DNA of 64,000 bases, from positions 558,001-622,000 of the forward strand of contig NZ_CP106855.1 of the NCBI RefSeq assembly GCF_002209355.2. The letters run 5' to 3'. Shown here piece by piece: positions 7,693 through 16,250 of this stretch. A model generated the notes under the pieces. The model made no database searches. It saw nothing but the letters and a program-made list of their open reading frames with translations, and was not told the DNA's origin. A program made the translations under genes and the position numbers. Every line of letters starts with the position of its first letter. Positions within the stretch are counted from its first letter, which is position 1. The DNA comes from Bdellovibrio sp. SKB1291214. GTDB taxonomy: Bacteria > Bdellovibrionota > Bdellovibrionia > Bdellovibrionales > Bdellovibrionaceae.

Positions 7693-7727
7693 CAAAAGGC
7701 ACCTTGCTGAGGTGCCTTTTGTCTTTC
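7693..7727. terminator. Bidirectional terminator, dps / khpA
   Basis: An 11-bp stem CAAAAGGCACC / GGTGCCTTTTG with a 7-base loop, followed by TCTTTCT; A/T ends on both sides serve both convergent genes. Confidence 0.85.
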
Positions 7728-7748
7728 TAGATGCGTTGAAATTAAATA

Positions 7749-8018
7749 TTAAACAACAAGCTCGATGATGGCGCGGAACCCGTGATTCCCTGCCATTGCT
7801 CCTAAAATATTTCTCAGTGAAGAAATATTCTTGCCCTGAGCCCCGATAAGTTTACCGCGAAATTCCTGTGGCAACTCCACTTTATAAATCGTGGTTTTCT
7901 CTCCGCAGGAAAATGAGACTTCGACGTTGTCCGTACAAGATGTCATTTCCTTTACCACTGTCGCCATAATTGATCCGATTCGTTGACGTGCTTCATTCAA
8001 TTGTTGTTCGACTGTCAC
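7749..8018 (-). CDS. KH-domain RNA-binding protein (KhpA-like)
   Basis: 89 residues forming essentially one type II KH domain: VELPQEFRGKLIGAQGKNIS contains the GxxG RNA-binding loop (IGAQGK near residue 60), followed by a helix SLRNILGAMAG. KhpA-type proteins bind RNA globally and act with KhpB/Jag in cell-division and elongation control in other bacteria. Here the gene stands alone, without the ribosomal-protein neighbours (rpsP, rimM) it often has. It diverges from the LTxxQ gene at 8269. Confidence 0.8.
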   Translation of the reverse strand: MTVEQQLNEARQRIGSIMATVVKEMTSCTDNVEVSFSCGEKTTIYKVELPQEFRGKLIGAQGKNISSLRNILGAMAGNHGFRAIIELVV

Positions 8019-8075
8019 AAAAACTCCTACATACTACACAAGAAATTGTTGCCTCAAAACCGATTGATCGCAACA

Positions 8076-8093
8076 ACCAGAATATTTTCTGGT
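8076..8093. promoter_or_regulatory. Palindrome in the divergent khpA / LTxxQ intergenic region
   Basis: ACCAGAA-TATT-TTCTGGT, a perfect 7-bp inverted repeat with a 4-base centre and no U-tract. It lies in a 250-base divergent region and could be an operator. Confidence 0.35.
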
Positions 8094-8268
8094 CCTTCCG
8101 TTCCCCGTAAAAAATGTGAAAAGTATTCGGTGATACTCCACAGATTGTTCACAGACATGTTAACTCGTGTAGCTATTATTCAATTCGACAAAGCTTGCGA
8201 GTTCAACTTTTCTTTTTCATTGTTTTTGTTTTGAATCGAGACTCCAACAACAATAGGAGGATTCAAAA

Positions 8269-8703
8269 GTGAAAAAGTTAACAAAACTTGCCGTAATCGC
8301 AGCATTCGTGACTCCAGCATTTGCTCAAGCAAATAGTGAGGCAGAGCTCACAGTTTCTATGGTTGATTCAATCGTCTACGCAAAAGCCGACGCTCCGGAC
8401 TCTTGCAAACAAGTGAATTTGACCGATGCCCAACAAGTTTCTTTGCGTGATGCGTTCTTTGATTTCAATAGCGCGAAAAAACCACTTAAAAGAGATGTGA
8501 AATCTTCTTTGAGAAATATGAAGCGCGTTTTCTCTAGCTCAACATCGACTCGCGAAGATGCAGTCGCATCTCAAACAGATGTGGGTGCCAAAATGACTGC
8601 TTTGGGTAAATTGATGGGCGATTTCCAACTGAAAGTGTTCTTTGATATTTTGACTCCCGAACAACGTGATCCAGCTATGCGCTGTTTGGAAGATCTTAAA
8701 TAG
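8269..8703 (+). CDS. Periplasmic LTxxQ-motif (Spy/CpxP-like) protein
   Basis: 144 residues starting at GTG behind a strong AGGAGG. The signal peptide is MKKLTKLAVIAAFVTPAFAQA. The mature helical protein carries two LTxxQ motifs, LTDAQQ near residue 50 and LTPEQR near residue 130, the hallmark of Spy/CpxP periplasmic chaperones. Two cysteines (CKQ near residue 44 and CLEDL at the end) could form a disulphide. The next genes are an OmpR-type regulator and a kinase, recalling the cpxP-cpxRA arrangement; in E. coli CpxP restrains the kinase CpxA. The regulatory link is inference. Confidence 0.78.
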   Translation: MKKLTKLAVIAAFVTPAFAQANSEAELTVSMVDSIVYAKADAPDSCKQVNLTDAQQVSLRDAFFDFNSAKKPLKRDVKSSLRNMKRVFSSSTSTREDAVASQTDVGAKMTALGKLMGDFQLKVFFDILTPEQRDPAMRCLEDLK

Positions 8704-8734
8704 ATCGCCGTCGAAAGAAAATTTGATTTCAGGT

Positions 8735-8772
8735 CAAAGGGTCTCTGGGCACAAGAGGCCCTTTGCATTTTA
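8735..8772 (+). terminator. Intrinsic terminator after the LTxxQ gene
   Basis: A 12-bp stem (CAAAGGGTCTCT paired with 8754-8765, one G-T pair) followed by CATTTTAA. Confidence 0.7.
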
Positions 8773-8884
8773 ACGGTGGCTCAGCGTCTTTTTTCGAGAC
8801 TTTAGCCTAGCTCCATAGTCTCTCCACATTTATGGCCGAAAATGGAACTTAAGGACAGGGATCAATTTTGATACCTTAAAGACT

Positions 8885-9565
8885 ATGGCGACACAAATAT
8901 TTCTACTTGAAGACGATCCTATCTTGGGCAAAGCAATTCAGATGCAGTTGGAGTTAGAACAATTCCAAGTGTATTGGGCGAAATCATTGGCGGCAGGTCG
9001 CGAGATCTTTAAAACGACCCCTGGTATTGATCTCTTCTTGTTAGACGTTAATCTTCCGGATGGCAACGGCTATGAATTTTGTGAATGGCTTCGCAACGAG
9101 GGAATTAATACTCCCATCATGTTTTTAACTGCGCGCACTGACGAAGAAAGTGTGGTGCGCGGATTTGAACATGGAGCAAACGACTATATTCGCAAACCAT
9201 TTGGCCAAAAAGAAATTTTGGCCCGTATCAAAAACCAGTTGAATGATCGTAAACCCACGTTGGATTTACTTCGTTTCGGCGGATTAACTTTGATCAAAAA
9301 TCAGCAGGTCCTAAAAACCGAAACGGCTCTGGTGACGTTGAATCGTCGCGAATTCGAGATACTGCGTGTGTTTTTTGAAAATCCTGAAACGATTATTTCC
9401 CGTGAGAAACTGATTGCGAGCCTTTCCTCGGGAGAGGAGCTTTTTGATCGTACGGTTGATTCTCATATCAGCCATATACGTTCGAAATTAAGCAAGAATG
9501 GAATCTTGAATGTGAAGATTAACTCGGTCTATGGCCAAGGATATCGCTTGGAGAAAACGGCATGA
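8885..9565 (+). CDS. OmpR/PhoB-family response regulator
   Basis: 226 residues. The receiver domain (1-120) has the acidic pocket EDD (9-11), the phospho-acceptor Asp54 in LLDVNLPDG and the conserved Lys in YIRKPF near residue 105. The OmpR-type winged-helix DNA-binding domain (130-225) ends with VDSHISHIRSKL...GYRLEK. Its stop overlaps the kinase start by four bases (ATGA), so the pair is co-translated. The Shine-Dalgarno is poor. Target genes are unknown; the preceding CpxP-like gene suggests envelope stress. Confidence 0.93.
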   Translation: MATQIFLLEDDPILGKAIQMQLELEQFQVYWAKSLAAGREIFKTTPGIDLFLLDVNLPDGNGYEFCEWLRNEGINTPIMFLTARTDEESVVRGFEHGANDYIRKPFGQKEILARIKNQLNDRKPTLDLLRFGGLTLIKNQQVLKTETALVTLNRREFEILRVFFENPETIISREKLIASLSSGEELFDRTVDSHISHIRSKLSKNGILNVKINSVYGQGYRLEKTA

Positions 9566-11145
9566 TCACACGTTCTTTGTTCCGCCGAAATTACTTCATC
9601 TTCGTTTCGATCATTATTGTATTTATCTTTATGGCTTTTGGCTCGGCTTGGTTGGTGTCTTATTTGGATCGCCCAACAACCCAAGTGCGTTATATGAAAC
9701 CCCCGAATTACTTATTCAGAAACTTGTATGAACAATTGGACAGTGATCCATTGGTCGCCTTTCAAAAGTTCCAGGCAAGTAACAGTGCTGATAATTTCAT
9801 CCGTTTTGAGTTGATTGATAAATCGGGACAAAGCCTCGTCGATGGAAAACCCGTCCTGCCACAACCTTTGACTGAAACTGAAATTCAATCTTTGGCGCAA
9901 GATAAAGCGGTTCGTTTCGGAGAAATGGAATTCGGCCCTCCCCGACTCGAAGTTTCTAAAACGAAATTTGCAGGGGTTTACTTCGTTCATAGATTTAGCC
10001 CGCAACAATTTGGCGCGGGACCTGGCGGACCCGGAGGCTTACCTCCAGGAATGCCTGGGATGTGTGGCCCCAAACCTTGCGGTGGAGGCGGACCGGGCGG
10101 TCCTCCTGGGCAAATGGGTCCTCCTCCTGGCCCTGGCGGTCCCGGTGGACCCGGCGGTCCTCCAAATTTTTGGTCGGTGCGCAGAAATCCTCTCTTCATC
10201 ATTCTTGGTTTCTTGATTGTTTTCACATTGGTATCTGTGGGTGTTGCTTTGATCTATCAATTCTCCCGCTACCGTGAACGGGCTGAAGAAGCTGTGAGTG
10301 TCTTGAATGAACTTCGCCACGGAAATTTGTCAGCACGATTGCCCGCAAAAAAATATGAAGAGCTTGCACCACTGGTTAATGCCTTCAATCAAATGGCCAG
10401 CGACGTTGAGAGTATGGTTGAAAGCTTGCGCAAAGCAGACCAAGCCCGCCGTCAATTACTGCAGGATTTAGCACATGACCTGCGCACTCCCCTGGCGTCG
10501 CTGCAAACATTTTTGGAGACAATGCAAGTCGGTGAAACACGATTGTCCTCTGAAAAGCGGCAAGAGATTGTTGCGTTGTGCTTTTCTGAAGTCGAATATT
10601 TTGGAAAATTGGTTGAGGATTTGTTGTTCTTAGCGCAGATCACAGAACCCAAATACTCTGCTGGTACCGAAGAAATCAATCTTTTGGAGCGCGTTCAAGA
10701 TCAAGTGACTGTTTTTAAAAACAGATATCCTAATTTGAACTTCAATATCGACTGCACTATCGATGCTTCCAAAGCACAGATTATGGGTTCTTCGAAATTG
10801 ATTGATCGTCTGTTAAGAAATGCTTTCGAAAATTCGTCCTCATTTGCAAGTACGCAAATCAACGTGAGCATTTCGAATGGTGGCGAAAAGCTTCAGCTCG
10901 CAATCACTGACGACGGCCCAGGTTTTTCTGAAAGCGCTTTGAAAGAGTTCGGCCATAAAAAAGCCAGTCGCAGTCTTGTAGATGGTTCGTCAGGCAAACG
11001 TATCTCTGTTGGGATCGGCTCTGTGATTATGAGAGAAATCCTCCAACTTCATGGTGGCGAACTTAAAGCAGAAAACGTTATCAAAGATGGCGCGAATCAC
11101 TCAGTTCTTGGGGGACGTGTCTCATTTTGGTTCCCTAAAACTTAG
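9562..11145 (+). CDS. Sensor histidine kinase with a Gly-Pro-rich periplasmic segment
   Basis: 527 residues: TM1 (about 9-33), periplasmic sensor (34-203), TM2 (about 208-232), HAMP (233-285), HisKA with phospho-acceptor His305 in LAHDLRTPLASL, and HATPase (about 395-525) with RNAFENSSSFA (N box), TDDGPGFSE (G1) and GIGSVIMREI (G2). Sensor residues about 150-200 are a collagen-like Gly/Pro run containing MCGPKPCGGGG, a CxxxxC pair that could bind metal or form a disulphide. The high Gly/Pro coding content produces three spurious overlapping frames in that stretch. Co-translated with the regulator upstream. Confidence 0.92.
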   Translation: MITRSLFRRNYFIFVSIIIVFIFMAFGSAWLVSYLDRPTTQVRYMKPPNYLFRNLYEQLDSDPLVAFQKFQASNSADNFIRFELIDKSGQSLVDGKPVLPQPLTETEIQSLAQDKAVRFGEMEFGPPRLEVSKTKFAGVYFVHRFSPQQFGAGPGGPGGLPPGMPGMCGPKPCGGGGPGGPPGQMGPPPGPGGPGGPGGPPNFWSVRRNPLFIILGFLIVFTLVSVGVALIYQFSRYRERAEEAVSVLNELRHGNLSARLPAKKYEELAPLVNAFNQMASDVESMVESLRKADQARRQLLQDLAHDLRTPLASLQTFLETMQVGETRLSSEKRQEIVALCFSEVEYFGKLVEDLLFLAQITEPKYSAGTEEINLLERVQDQVTVFKNRYPNLNFNIDCTIDASKAQIMGSSKLIDRLLRNAFENSSSFASTQINVSISNGGEKLQLAITDDGPGFSESALKEFGHKKASRSLVDGSSGKRISVGIGSVIMREILQLHGGELKAENVIKDGANHSVLGGRVSFWFPKT

Positions 11146-11163
11146 TCCACAATCATTAAACAC

Positions 11164-11200
11164 TTGCCCGTTACCTTTGAACTATCGCAAAGGCGGGCAA
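11164..11200 (+). promoter_or_regulatory. Hairpin sequestering the ribosome-binding site of the gene at 11202
   Basis: TTGCCCG-TTA-CCTTTG-AACTATCG-CAAAGG-CGGGCAA forms a 13-bp stem interrupted only by a 3-base bulge. It includes the AAAGGCGGG that would serve as ribosome-binding site and ends one base before the ATG. With no U-tract it looks like a translational control hairpin rather than a terminator. Confidence 0.55.
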
Positions 11201-11201
11201 A

Positions 11202-13025
11202 ATGTTTACAAGGCTAAGGTTACTAATCGCAGCACTCACACTCATGGTGCTTCCTACAGCAAGAGCACAAATGATAAACACCTCTCTGATGGGCACGGGC
11301 TATTGGGGAGGAAATCAGAACTGCGCTTATCAACAAGCTCCTGCACAGGCTGTCAATACAGAGTCTGACGAAGTTCAAGAAGCCAAGTCTCTGATCAGCG
11401 AAATTAAACAAGAGATCGCTGAAAAGAAAAAAGAAAAAAAACAGTTCGACCGAGAAGCCAAGCGCGCCCAATCCGATATTAAAAACAATATCTCTGAAGA
11501 CTATGCAGACTTTATGATGGCACACATGGACAGCTCCCGCCGCTGTGCCGAGTACATAGCCTTTAACAAAGCTGACGATGGTGAATCTCTTGGTAGCGAT
11601 AGCGATGATGACTCATTTGAAATCGCCGACAATGAAAGCGACTCCGACACCATGGCTTCCAAAAAACAAAGGCCCAACAGCAATCTCAAACCGCCAGCAG
11701 GTATGCAACCACCGGAAGGCATGGAGGCACCTCCTGACTTCACAGCCAGTGGTGAAAGACCACAACACCGTACAAACAAATCGACTCGTTCCGTCGGTAA
11801 AGGTGCTAATTCCAATATGTTGAACATCCAAGCGTTCTCTTTGCAGGAATGGCAAAGTGTCTGTGATGCCAGCCGTAATGGCGCGGTGTTTGGTGCAGTT
11901 TGCGATAACCCTAAATTCCGTGCGAATAGTTCTCGTACAAATGCTGCGACTTGCAAACAAGCAATCGGGACTTACCGAACAAACGCCCAAAAATCTGCGA
12001 AGATTCAAGGTGATATTGAAGACCTGAATCGTCAGCTGGAGCGTGCCCAAGACGACTTGAAAGACGCTCGCGAAGATTCAACGAATGTCGAAGGTTCCGT
12101 TTGTATTGAATGTATGGCTAAGAACAACCAGTACAATTATCAACAGCAATCACAATCCAATACCGCCAACTTGGTTGCGAACGTGGCACTGGGTGCCGCT
12201 TCGATGTACGCGGGTTACAAAACCAATCAAGCAATCTCGGATAACAATGCGAACTTAGGTTACCCGACTCAGACGCCGTCCACGCTAAGTTATGGTTACC
12301 CGTACATTGCGCAAGGTCTTTACGGTGCTATGACCAGTGGCTCTGGCCAAGGTGGTTTCGGTTGTGGCAACTCAATGATGAATAATATAGGTGGCATGAC
12401 CGGGATGAATGGTATGTACGGAATGACAGGCTCCATGGGCAGCAATGTATTTGGATACCCATCGAGCATGATGGGCAATGGAATGTCTGGCATGAGCGGT
12501 GGGATCTATATGGGCTCGGGTTCACCCTATGGCATGAGCGGAATGAATTCGATGTACGGTATGAACGGCATGAGTTCCATGAATCCCTACTCGATGTATG
12601 GCATGACAGGAATGTCTGGGATGAATGGTCTTAACACAATGTATGGGTCTAACGCCTATGGCATGAACTCTCAATATGCTTCAATGATGGCCATGCAACA
12701 GCAAATCGCTCAAATGAACTATCAAATGAGCGCGATGAATTCCTTATCAGGTATGTACGGCTCCAATGGTTACTCATACATTTCGCCGACGGGTCTAAAC
12801 ACAACGACAACTCTTCCTGGTGGAGTGATCACCGGAAGCAGCAATGGGTACTCGATGCCTTCCGGCTATCTAAATACGTCGTTGAATGGATACGGCTATG
12901 GCAATACGTATATCGCGCCTTACAACACGGCCTCAAGTTCAACAACAGTCCCCGGCGTAGTGCCTATATACAATGGCTCAACAAGCTCGACGACCAGCGG
13001 TGTGATCACTGGAACAGGCCGCTAA
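11202..13025 (+). CDS. Secreted protein with a charged helical part and a Met/Gly-rich repeat tail
   Basis: 607 residues with a signal peptide ending ARAQ (about 23). Residues 50-90 are a Lys/Glu-rich helix; 110-200 are acidic and Pro-rich; 210-310 contain six cysteines (VCDASRNG, VCDNPK, TCKQ, VCIECM) and a second charged helix. From about 390 to 520 there are dozens of imperfect G-M-[ST/N]-G-M units (GMTGMNGMYGMTGSM), then a Ser/Thr/Tyr/Gly-rich end. I recognise no family. Met/Gly repeats suggest a flexible surface or matrix protein, or metal (copper) binding; neither is shown. A strong terminator follows. Confidence 0.8.
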   Translation: MFTRLRLLIAALTLMVLPTARAQMINTSLMGTGYWGGNQNCAYQQAPAQAVNTESDEVQEAKSLISEIKQEIAEKKKEKKQFDREAKRAQSDIKNNISEDYADFMMAHMDSSRRCAEYIAFNKADDGESLGSDSDDDSFEIADNESDSDTMASKKQRPNSNLKPPAGMQPPEGMEAPPDFTASGERPQHRTNKSTRSVGKGANSNMLNIQAFSLQEWQSVCDASRNGAVFGAVCDNPKFRANSSRTNAATCKQAIGTYRTNAQKSAKIQGDIEDLNRQLERAQDDLKDAREDSTNVEGSVCIECMAKNNQYNYQQQSQSNTANLVANVALGAASMYAGYKTNQAISDNNANLGYPTQTPSTLSYGYPYIAQGLYGAMTSGSGQGGFGCGNSMMNNIGGMTGMNGMYGMTGSMGSNVFGYPSSMMGNGMSGMSGGIYMGSGSPYGMSGMNSMYGMNGMSSMNPYSMYGMTGMSGMNGLNTMYGSNAYGMNSQYASMMAMQQQIAQMNYQMSAMNSLSGMYGSNGYSYISPTGLNTTTTLPGGVITGSSNGYSMPSGYLNTSLNGYGYGNTYIAPYNTASSSTTVPGVVPIYNGSTSSTTSGVITGTGR

Positions 13026-13033
13026 AAAGCAAG

Positions 13034-13070
13034 AAAGCCCTCGAAGATCGAGGGCTTTTTTTATTTTATT
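13034..13070. terminator. Strong intrinsic terminator
   Basis: An 11-bp perfect stem AAAGCCCTCGA / TCGAGGGCTTT, 3-base loop, run of T. It sits between convergent genes and may serve both. Confidence 0.9.
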
Positions 13071-13082
13071 GTAAAATCGAAC

Positions 13083-13796
13083 TTAGAAAGCTTGCGTACG
13101 AGCCACACCGCAACGGTTGTAAGCTGTCACCGAGAACGAAGCTGATGTCCAGTTACTTGGCCATGACGAAGGCGACAAGCAGTTGTAGTTAACGCCACCG
13201 ATGCTGCAACTCATATTGCCCACACCCGCACCATTATCAAAGATATAAAGCGCGCTTGATGAAGCAGACGCTTTATTCAGAGTGAAAGTCGGAGCAGATG
13301 CTTGCTTTAAGTTGCAAACTTCAGTGACATAGTCTGAAGAATAAGGATTGCTAACAGCCGGGCGCAAACTGATTTTGATACCATTCCCGTCCAAGTACGT
13401 TTTTGTATTGTAGTTATATAGGTAAATGCGCAAGTCTTTTTGCGCAGACAAGTCCGAACGAACTTGCAAAGACACATAAAAGTAAGAACCGCTTTGCGTG
13501 ATGTAACCCACATAAGCTGCTGTCACTGTCGTATCATACAACACCCAGTAATAGCTTGAAAGGTCACTCACGTTAGTGGGCTTTGCAATTTTCAAAGTGA
13601 TATTCTGGCCAGCCGCCAAGACAACGGGGCTGTTATTCGACGGATAGTAAATGTCGCCTGTATAACCGTCAGCAGCCACTGTCGTAGACGCATCTTCGGC
13701 ATTTCCTGACGAACAGTTTTGAAAGCTCACTGTCACTAGCAGCAAAGCTACGACCGTTCCGCATCCAATCAAAACCTTCTTAATAGATGACTTCAT
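13083..13796 (-). CDS. Unknown lipoprotein, beta-rich
   Basis: 237 residues from the ATG at 13796. An ATG two codons earlier sits only one base from the AAGGGGA ribosome-binding site, so the second is preferred. The signal peptide ends in lipobox SFQNC; the mature part is Ser/Thr/Tyr-rich with alternating hydrophobics typical of beta-sandwich domains, and four cysteines near the C-terminus (VCNL, MSCSI, YNCL, NRCG) that may form disulphides. No family recognised. It probably sits on the inner leaflet of the outer membrane or on the surface. Confidence 0.75.
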   Translation of the reverse strand: MKSSIKKVLIGCGTVVALLLVTVSFQNCSSGNAEDASTTVAADGYTGDIYYPSNNSPVVLAAGQNITLKIAKPTNVSDLSSYYWVLYDTTVTAAYVGYITQSGSYFYVSLQVRSDLSAQKDLRIYLYNYNTKTYLDGNGIKISLRPAVSNPYSSDYVTEVCNLKQASAPTFTLNKASASSSALYIFDNGAGVGNMSCSIGGVNYNCLSPSSWPSNWTSASFSVTAYNRCGVARTQAF

Positions 13797-14081
13797 AATC
13801 ATTCCCCTTGTACCGCACTTACTCCATCGGCTAATTTTGGGAATTTCCTTACAAAAAAGAGATTATTCTTGAAACATTTCAGCAACTAACACCGTTATTT
13901 CATGAGAGGCACTTAAGAAGCGTCTCGAAATGAGATCGTTTGCTCGACCAATTATAAAAAAACTTCGCCTCCATGGTCCTTCAACATTCCCCGCCTAGCA
14001 TGAACTCATGGGGCCCGAGTTGAGGGACTCGATCAGCCCCCAAATTTTACTAGCTGTTAAAGCTTGATAAGGGAGTTCAAA

Positions 14082-14390
14082 ATGAAAATTTCAAAAACAT
14101 TGTTGATGACCGCGATATCTGTTGTTTCTTTTCACACGGCTTCAATCGCATTTGCCCAGCAGCAAGGCGGGCCGAGTGAAGCACAGCGCGCAGCTTTCAA
14201 AGAATGCGCAGACTCTGTGGGAATGGTAAGACCTGAAAAAGGCCAGCGTCCTACAGCACCTACCGAAGAACAAAAAACAGCATTGGACGCTTGTTTAAAA
14301 GAAAAAGGATTTGAGCCACCAACTCACTTCGGTCGCCCAGGTGGCCCTGGTGGTGAAAGACCTCCACAAGCCTCTGGAGGTGCCCAATAA
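14082..14390 (+). CDS. Small secreted Gln/Pro/Gly-rich protein
   Basis: 102 residues from the ATG at 14082, which has AAGGGAG 7 bases upstream; a frame extension to 14064 lacks such support. Signal peptide ends about IAFAQQ. The mature part has two cysteines (ECADSVG, DACLKEKGF) each within a helix-like stretch beginning SEAQR or TEEQK, then a Gly/Pro tail FGRPGGPGGERPP that echoes the kinase sensor at 10 kb. EEQK resembles a degenerate LTxxQ. The function is unknown; a periplasmic role in the same stress response is only a suggestion. Confidence 0.65.
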   Translation: MKISKTLLMTAISVVSFHTASIAFAQQQGGPSEAQRAAFKECADSVGMVRPEKGQRPTAPTEEQKTALDACLKEKGFEPPTHFGRPGGPGGERPPQASGGAQ

Positions 14391-14441
14391 GATAAGAGAA
14401 CGTGAGCGAGTACAAATCACTTAAGTATCTTCCTAGCTTCC

Positions 14442-14475
14442 AAAGCCCCAGCCCGAAAAGTTGGGGCTTTTTAGT
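14442..14475. terminator. Intrinsic terminator between convergent genes
   Basis: A 9-bp stem AAAGCCCCA / TGGGGCTTT followed by TTAGTTTT. Confidence 0.8.
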
Positions 14476-14483
14476 TTTGGAAA

Positions 14484-16250
14484 CTATTGGGCTGCGCCCG
14501 TAAATTGAATTTCCCATTTGGTAAGACTGCCAGAAGTACCATCACCGACTCCATCGATAACTTTCAACGTCCAAAGGCCTGCACTACTCTCTTGATAGAA
14601 GGCATTCGACGCAAAAACATTGTCGGAATAGTTCGCGAGATTGGTCAGCGAGTTACGCATGTTAACTAAAATACTACGCATACCGGATGGAGATGTTAAT
14701 TCCAAAGCCAATTGCGAAACATCGGAGTGTGTAACACTGACTTTAATTCTAACGCTTTCAATTTTTACAGAGGAGGCTGTCCCACCCGAAATACTAATTT
14801 GGGAAATTGCCGCGCCACCCAGGCTTCCATCACCGATTGATACGTTGAGCGTACCGGAACTAACATAGTTTGGTTCAGTAAATGTTCCAAGCATACTGGT
14901 GTAGCTTTTTGCCATGGCAACGGCAGCGTCAACATCGACCTTACCAAAACCATACCAGTTGTGAAATTTAAAACCTGCACTGTTCGTTTTCCATGGAAGC
15001 TCCCATGAATATCCTGCCGGAACTGACAGACCTAGGGGATGAGGGATCGTGCCCGTCGTCACGTAGTCCATTGGAACTGCGGTTTTTGCTAAGATATACT
15101 TCACGTCTCGCCATGTAAGACTGGGATTCGCTTCAAGCATTAAAGCCACAGCTCCAGATATTGTCGGAGCCGCAGAAGACGTTCCATTAAAAGTCGCCGT
15201 ATAATTACATTTCGAATTGGGAGCGGAGCCTCTTTCAAATGGCGTATAAGCGGAGGCTGACGACTTTGCCCAGCCATTTGTGCAGCCCATACGATCCGTA
15301 GTTAACATAGCGGGCTCAGCATATCCATACATTCCGCCAAATCCTGAAATCCAAATATTCGCTCCAGGCGAAGAATATTGGGCGGCGATCCCGTTTGCAT
15401 CCAGAGCTGCCACAATAATCTGATAAGGGTTAATATTGTCACCGTCGAAGTTCGAGTTACCAATACAGCCCTCTGGATCAGCATTTGTATAATCCAGATC
15501 GATCCCTGGGATAAAACAGTACGTATAATAATCATTTCCAGCAGCTTTGACTAAAACTGCCCCTTTACCGTTTCGATAAGATGTTACCGCCGTTTTAAGT
15601 TGAGCCTCATATGCCGATGTCGGTGGCGAGAGTTCAAACTGGCCATAACCCCAACTCATATTCAAAATATCGAAATCCGTGCCCGTGGCTTGATTTAAAA
15701 TAACTGTCAAATCTTGAGATGTCATAGACGACAAAAGATTTGCTACAGCCAGCGTTGCTTTAGGCGCAACACCTCGAGAACCTACTCCATTGCCTCCCAC
15801 GGCAGCAATAATACCAGCCACAGAAGTTCCATGATTATCGCTACTAGAATGTGGCGGTGCAGTTGTTGTCAAATAGGAGTTATTGGAATCTCCAGAAACG
15901 TAATCACGCGAACGCGTCGATGATGTCGGAAAATTGCCCGTTAGGTCTTCGTGTGTATTCTCCAGCCCGTCGTCAGACACTCGGATTTTGATACCATTTC
16001 CTAAAATTCCAGATGACCAAGTGGCACGAAGGTTCAGATCAACCCCAGATGTGCCCCCCGCTCTAGAGATACCCTTCTGACCGCAATTCGCTAGATACCA
16101 GGAATAGTTAAATAGCGGATCCCCTCCATCATTAAAGCAAGAATCCGCCAATTCAAAACCGCTGCCATTACAGTTCGCTAGCGTCAGAGAAAGCATGACT
16201 GCAGTCAACAAAAGTCCCGAACCTGTTAAAAAATCTTTAGTTTTTAACAT
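14484..16250 (-). CDS. Subtilisin/kexin-like serine protease lipoprotein with P-domain
   Basis: 588 residues: signal peptide with lipobox LANC (Cys27), S8 catalytic domain (about 45-440), C-terminal P/homoB domain (about 465-588, ending TKWEIQFTG). Catalytic triad visible as Asp93 (SDDGLE), His140 (NHGTSVAG) and Ser358 (NGTSSAAP), with oxyanion Asn239 (AAGND). The mature enzyme appears to begin at about residue 44 (DPLF..SWYL.NCGQ, the usual kexin mature start), leaving no room for the propeptide that S8 enzymes need. The overlapping upstream gene may supply it. Likely an envelope-anchored protease; prey-protein processing is inference. Confidence 0.92.
   Translation of the reverse strand: MLKTKDFLTGSGLLLTAVMLSLTLANCNGSGFELADSCFNDGGDPLFNYSWYLANCGQKGISRAGGTSGVDLNLRATWSSGILGNGIKIRVSDDGLENTHEDLTGNFPTSSTRSRDYVSGDSNNSYLTTTAPPHSSSDNHGTSVAGIIAAVGGNGVGSRGVAPKATLAVANLLSSMTSQDLTVILNQATGTDFDILNMSWGYGQFELSPPTSAYEAQLKTAVTSYRNGKGAVLVKAAGNDYYTYCFIPGIDLDYTNADPEGCIGNSNFDGDNINPYQIIVAALDANGIAAQYSSPGANIWISGFGGMYGYAEPAMLTTDRMGCTNGWAKSSASAYTPFERGSAPNSKCNYTATFNGTSSAAPTISGAVALMLEANPSLTWRDVKYILAKTAVPMDYVTTGTIPHPLGLSVPAGYSWELPWKTNSAGFKFHNWYGFGKVDVDAAVAMAKSYTSMLGTFTEPNYVSSGTLNVSIGDGSLGGAAISQISISGGTASSVKIESVRIKVSVTHSDVSQLALELTSPSGMRSILVNMRNSLTNLANYSDNVFASNAFYQESSAGLWTLKVIDGVGDGTSGSLTKWEIQFTGAAQ

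Noticed and set aside
9968-10320. Three long overlapping frames within the kinase gene, on both strands
   Set aside because: They arise from the Gly/Pro-rich codons (GGN/CCN) of the sensor, which leave several frames open; the in-frame kinase explains the region and no ribosome-binding sites are present.
14009-14042. Hairpin TGGGG..CGAGT / ACTCG..CCCCA before the small secreted gene
   Set aside because: Interior loops are large and no U-tract or ribosome-binding site is involved, so I did not list it as a control element.
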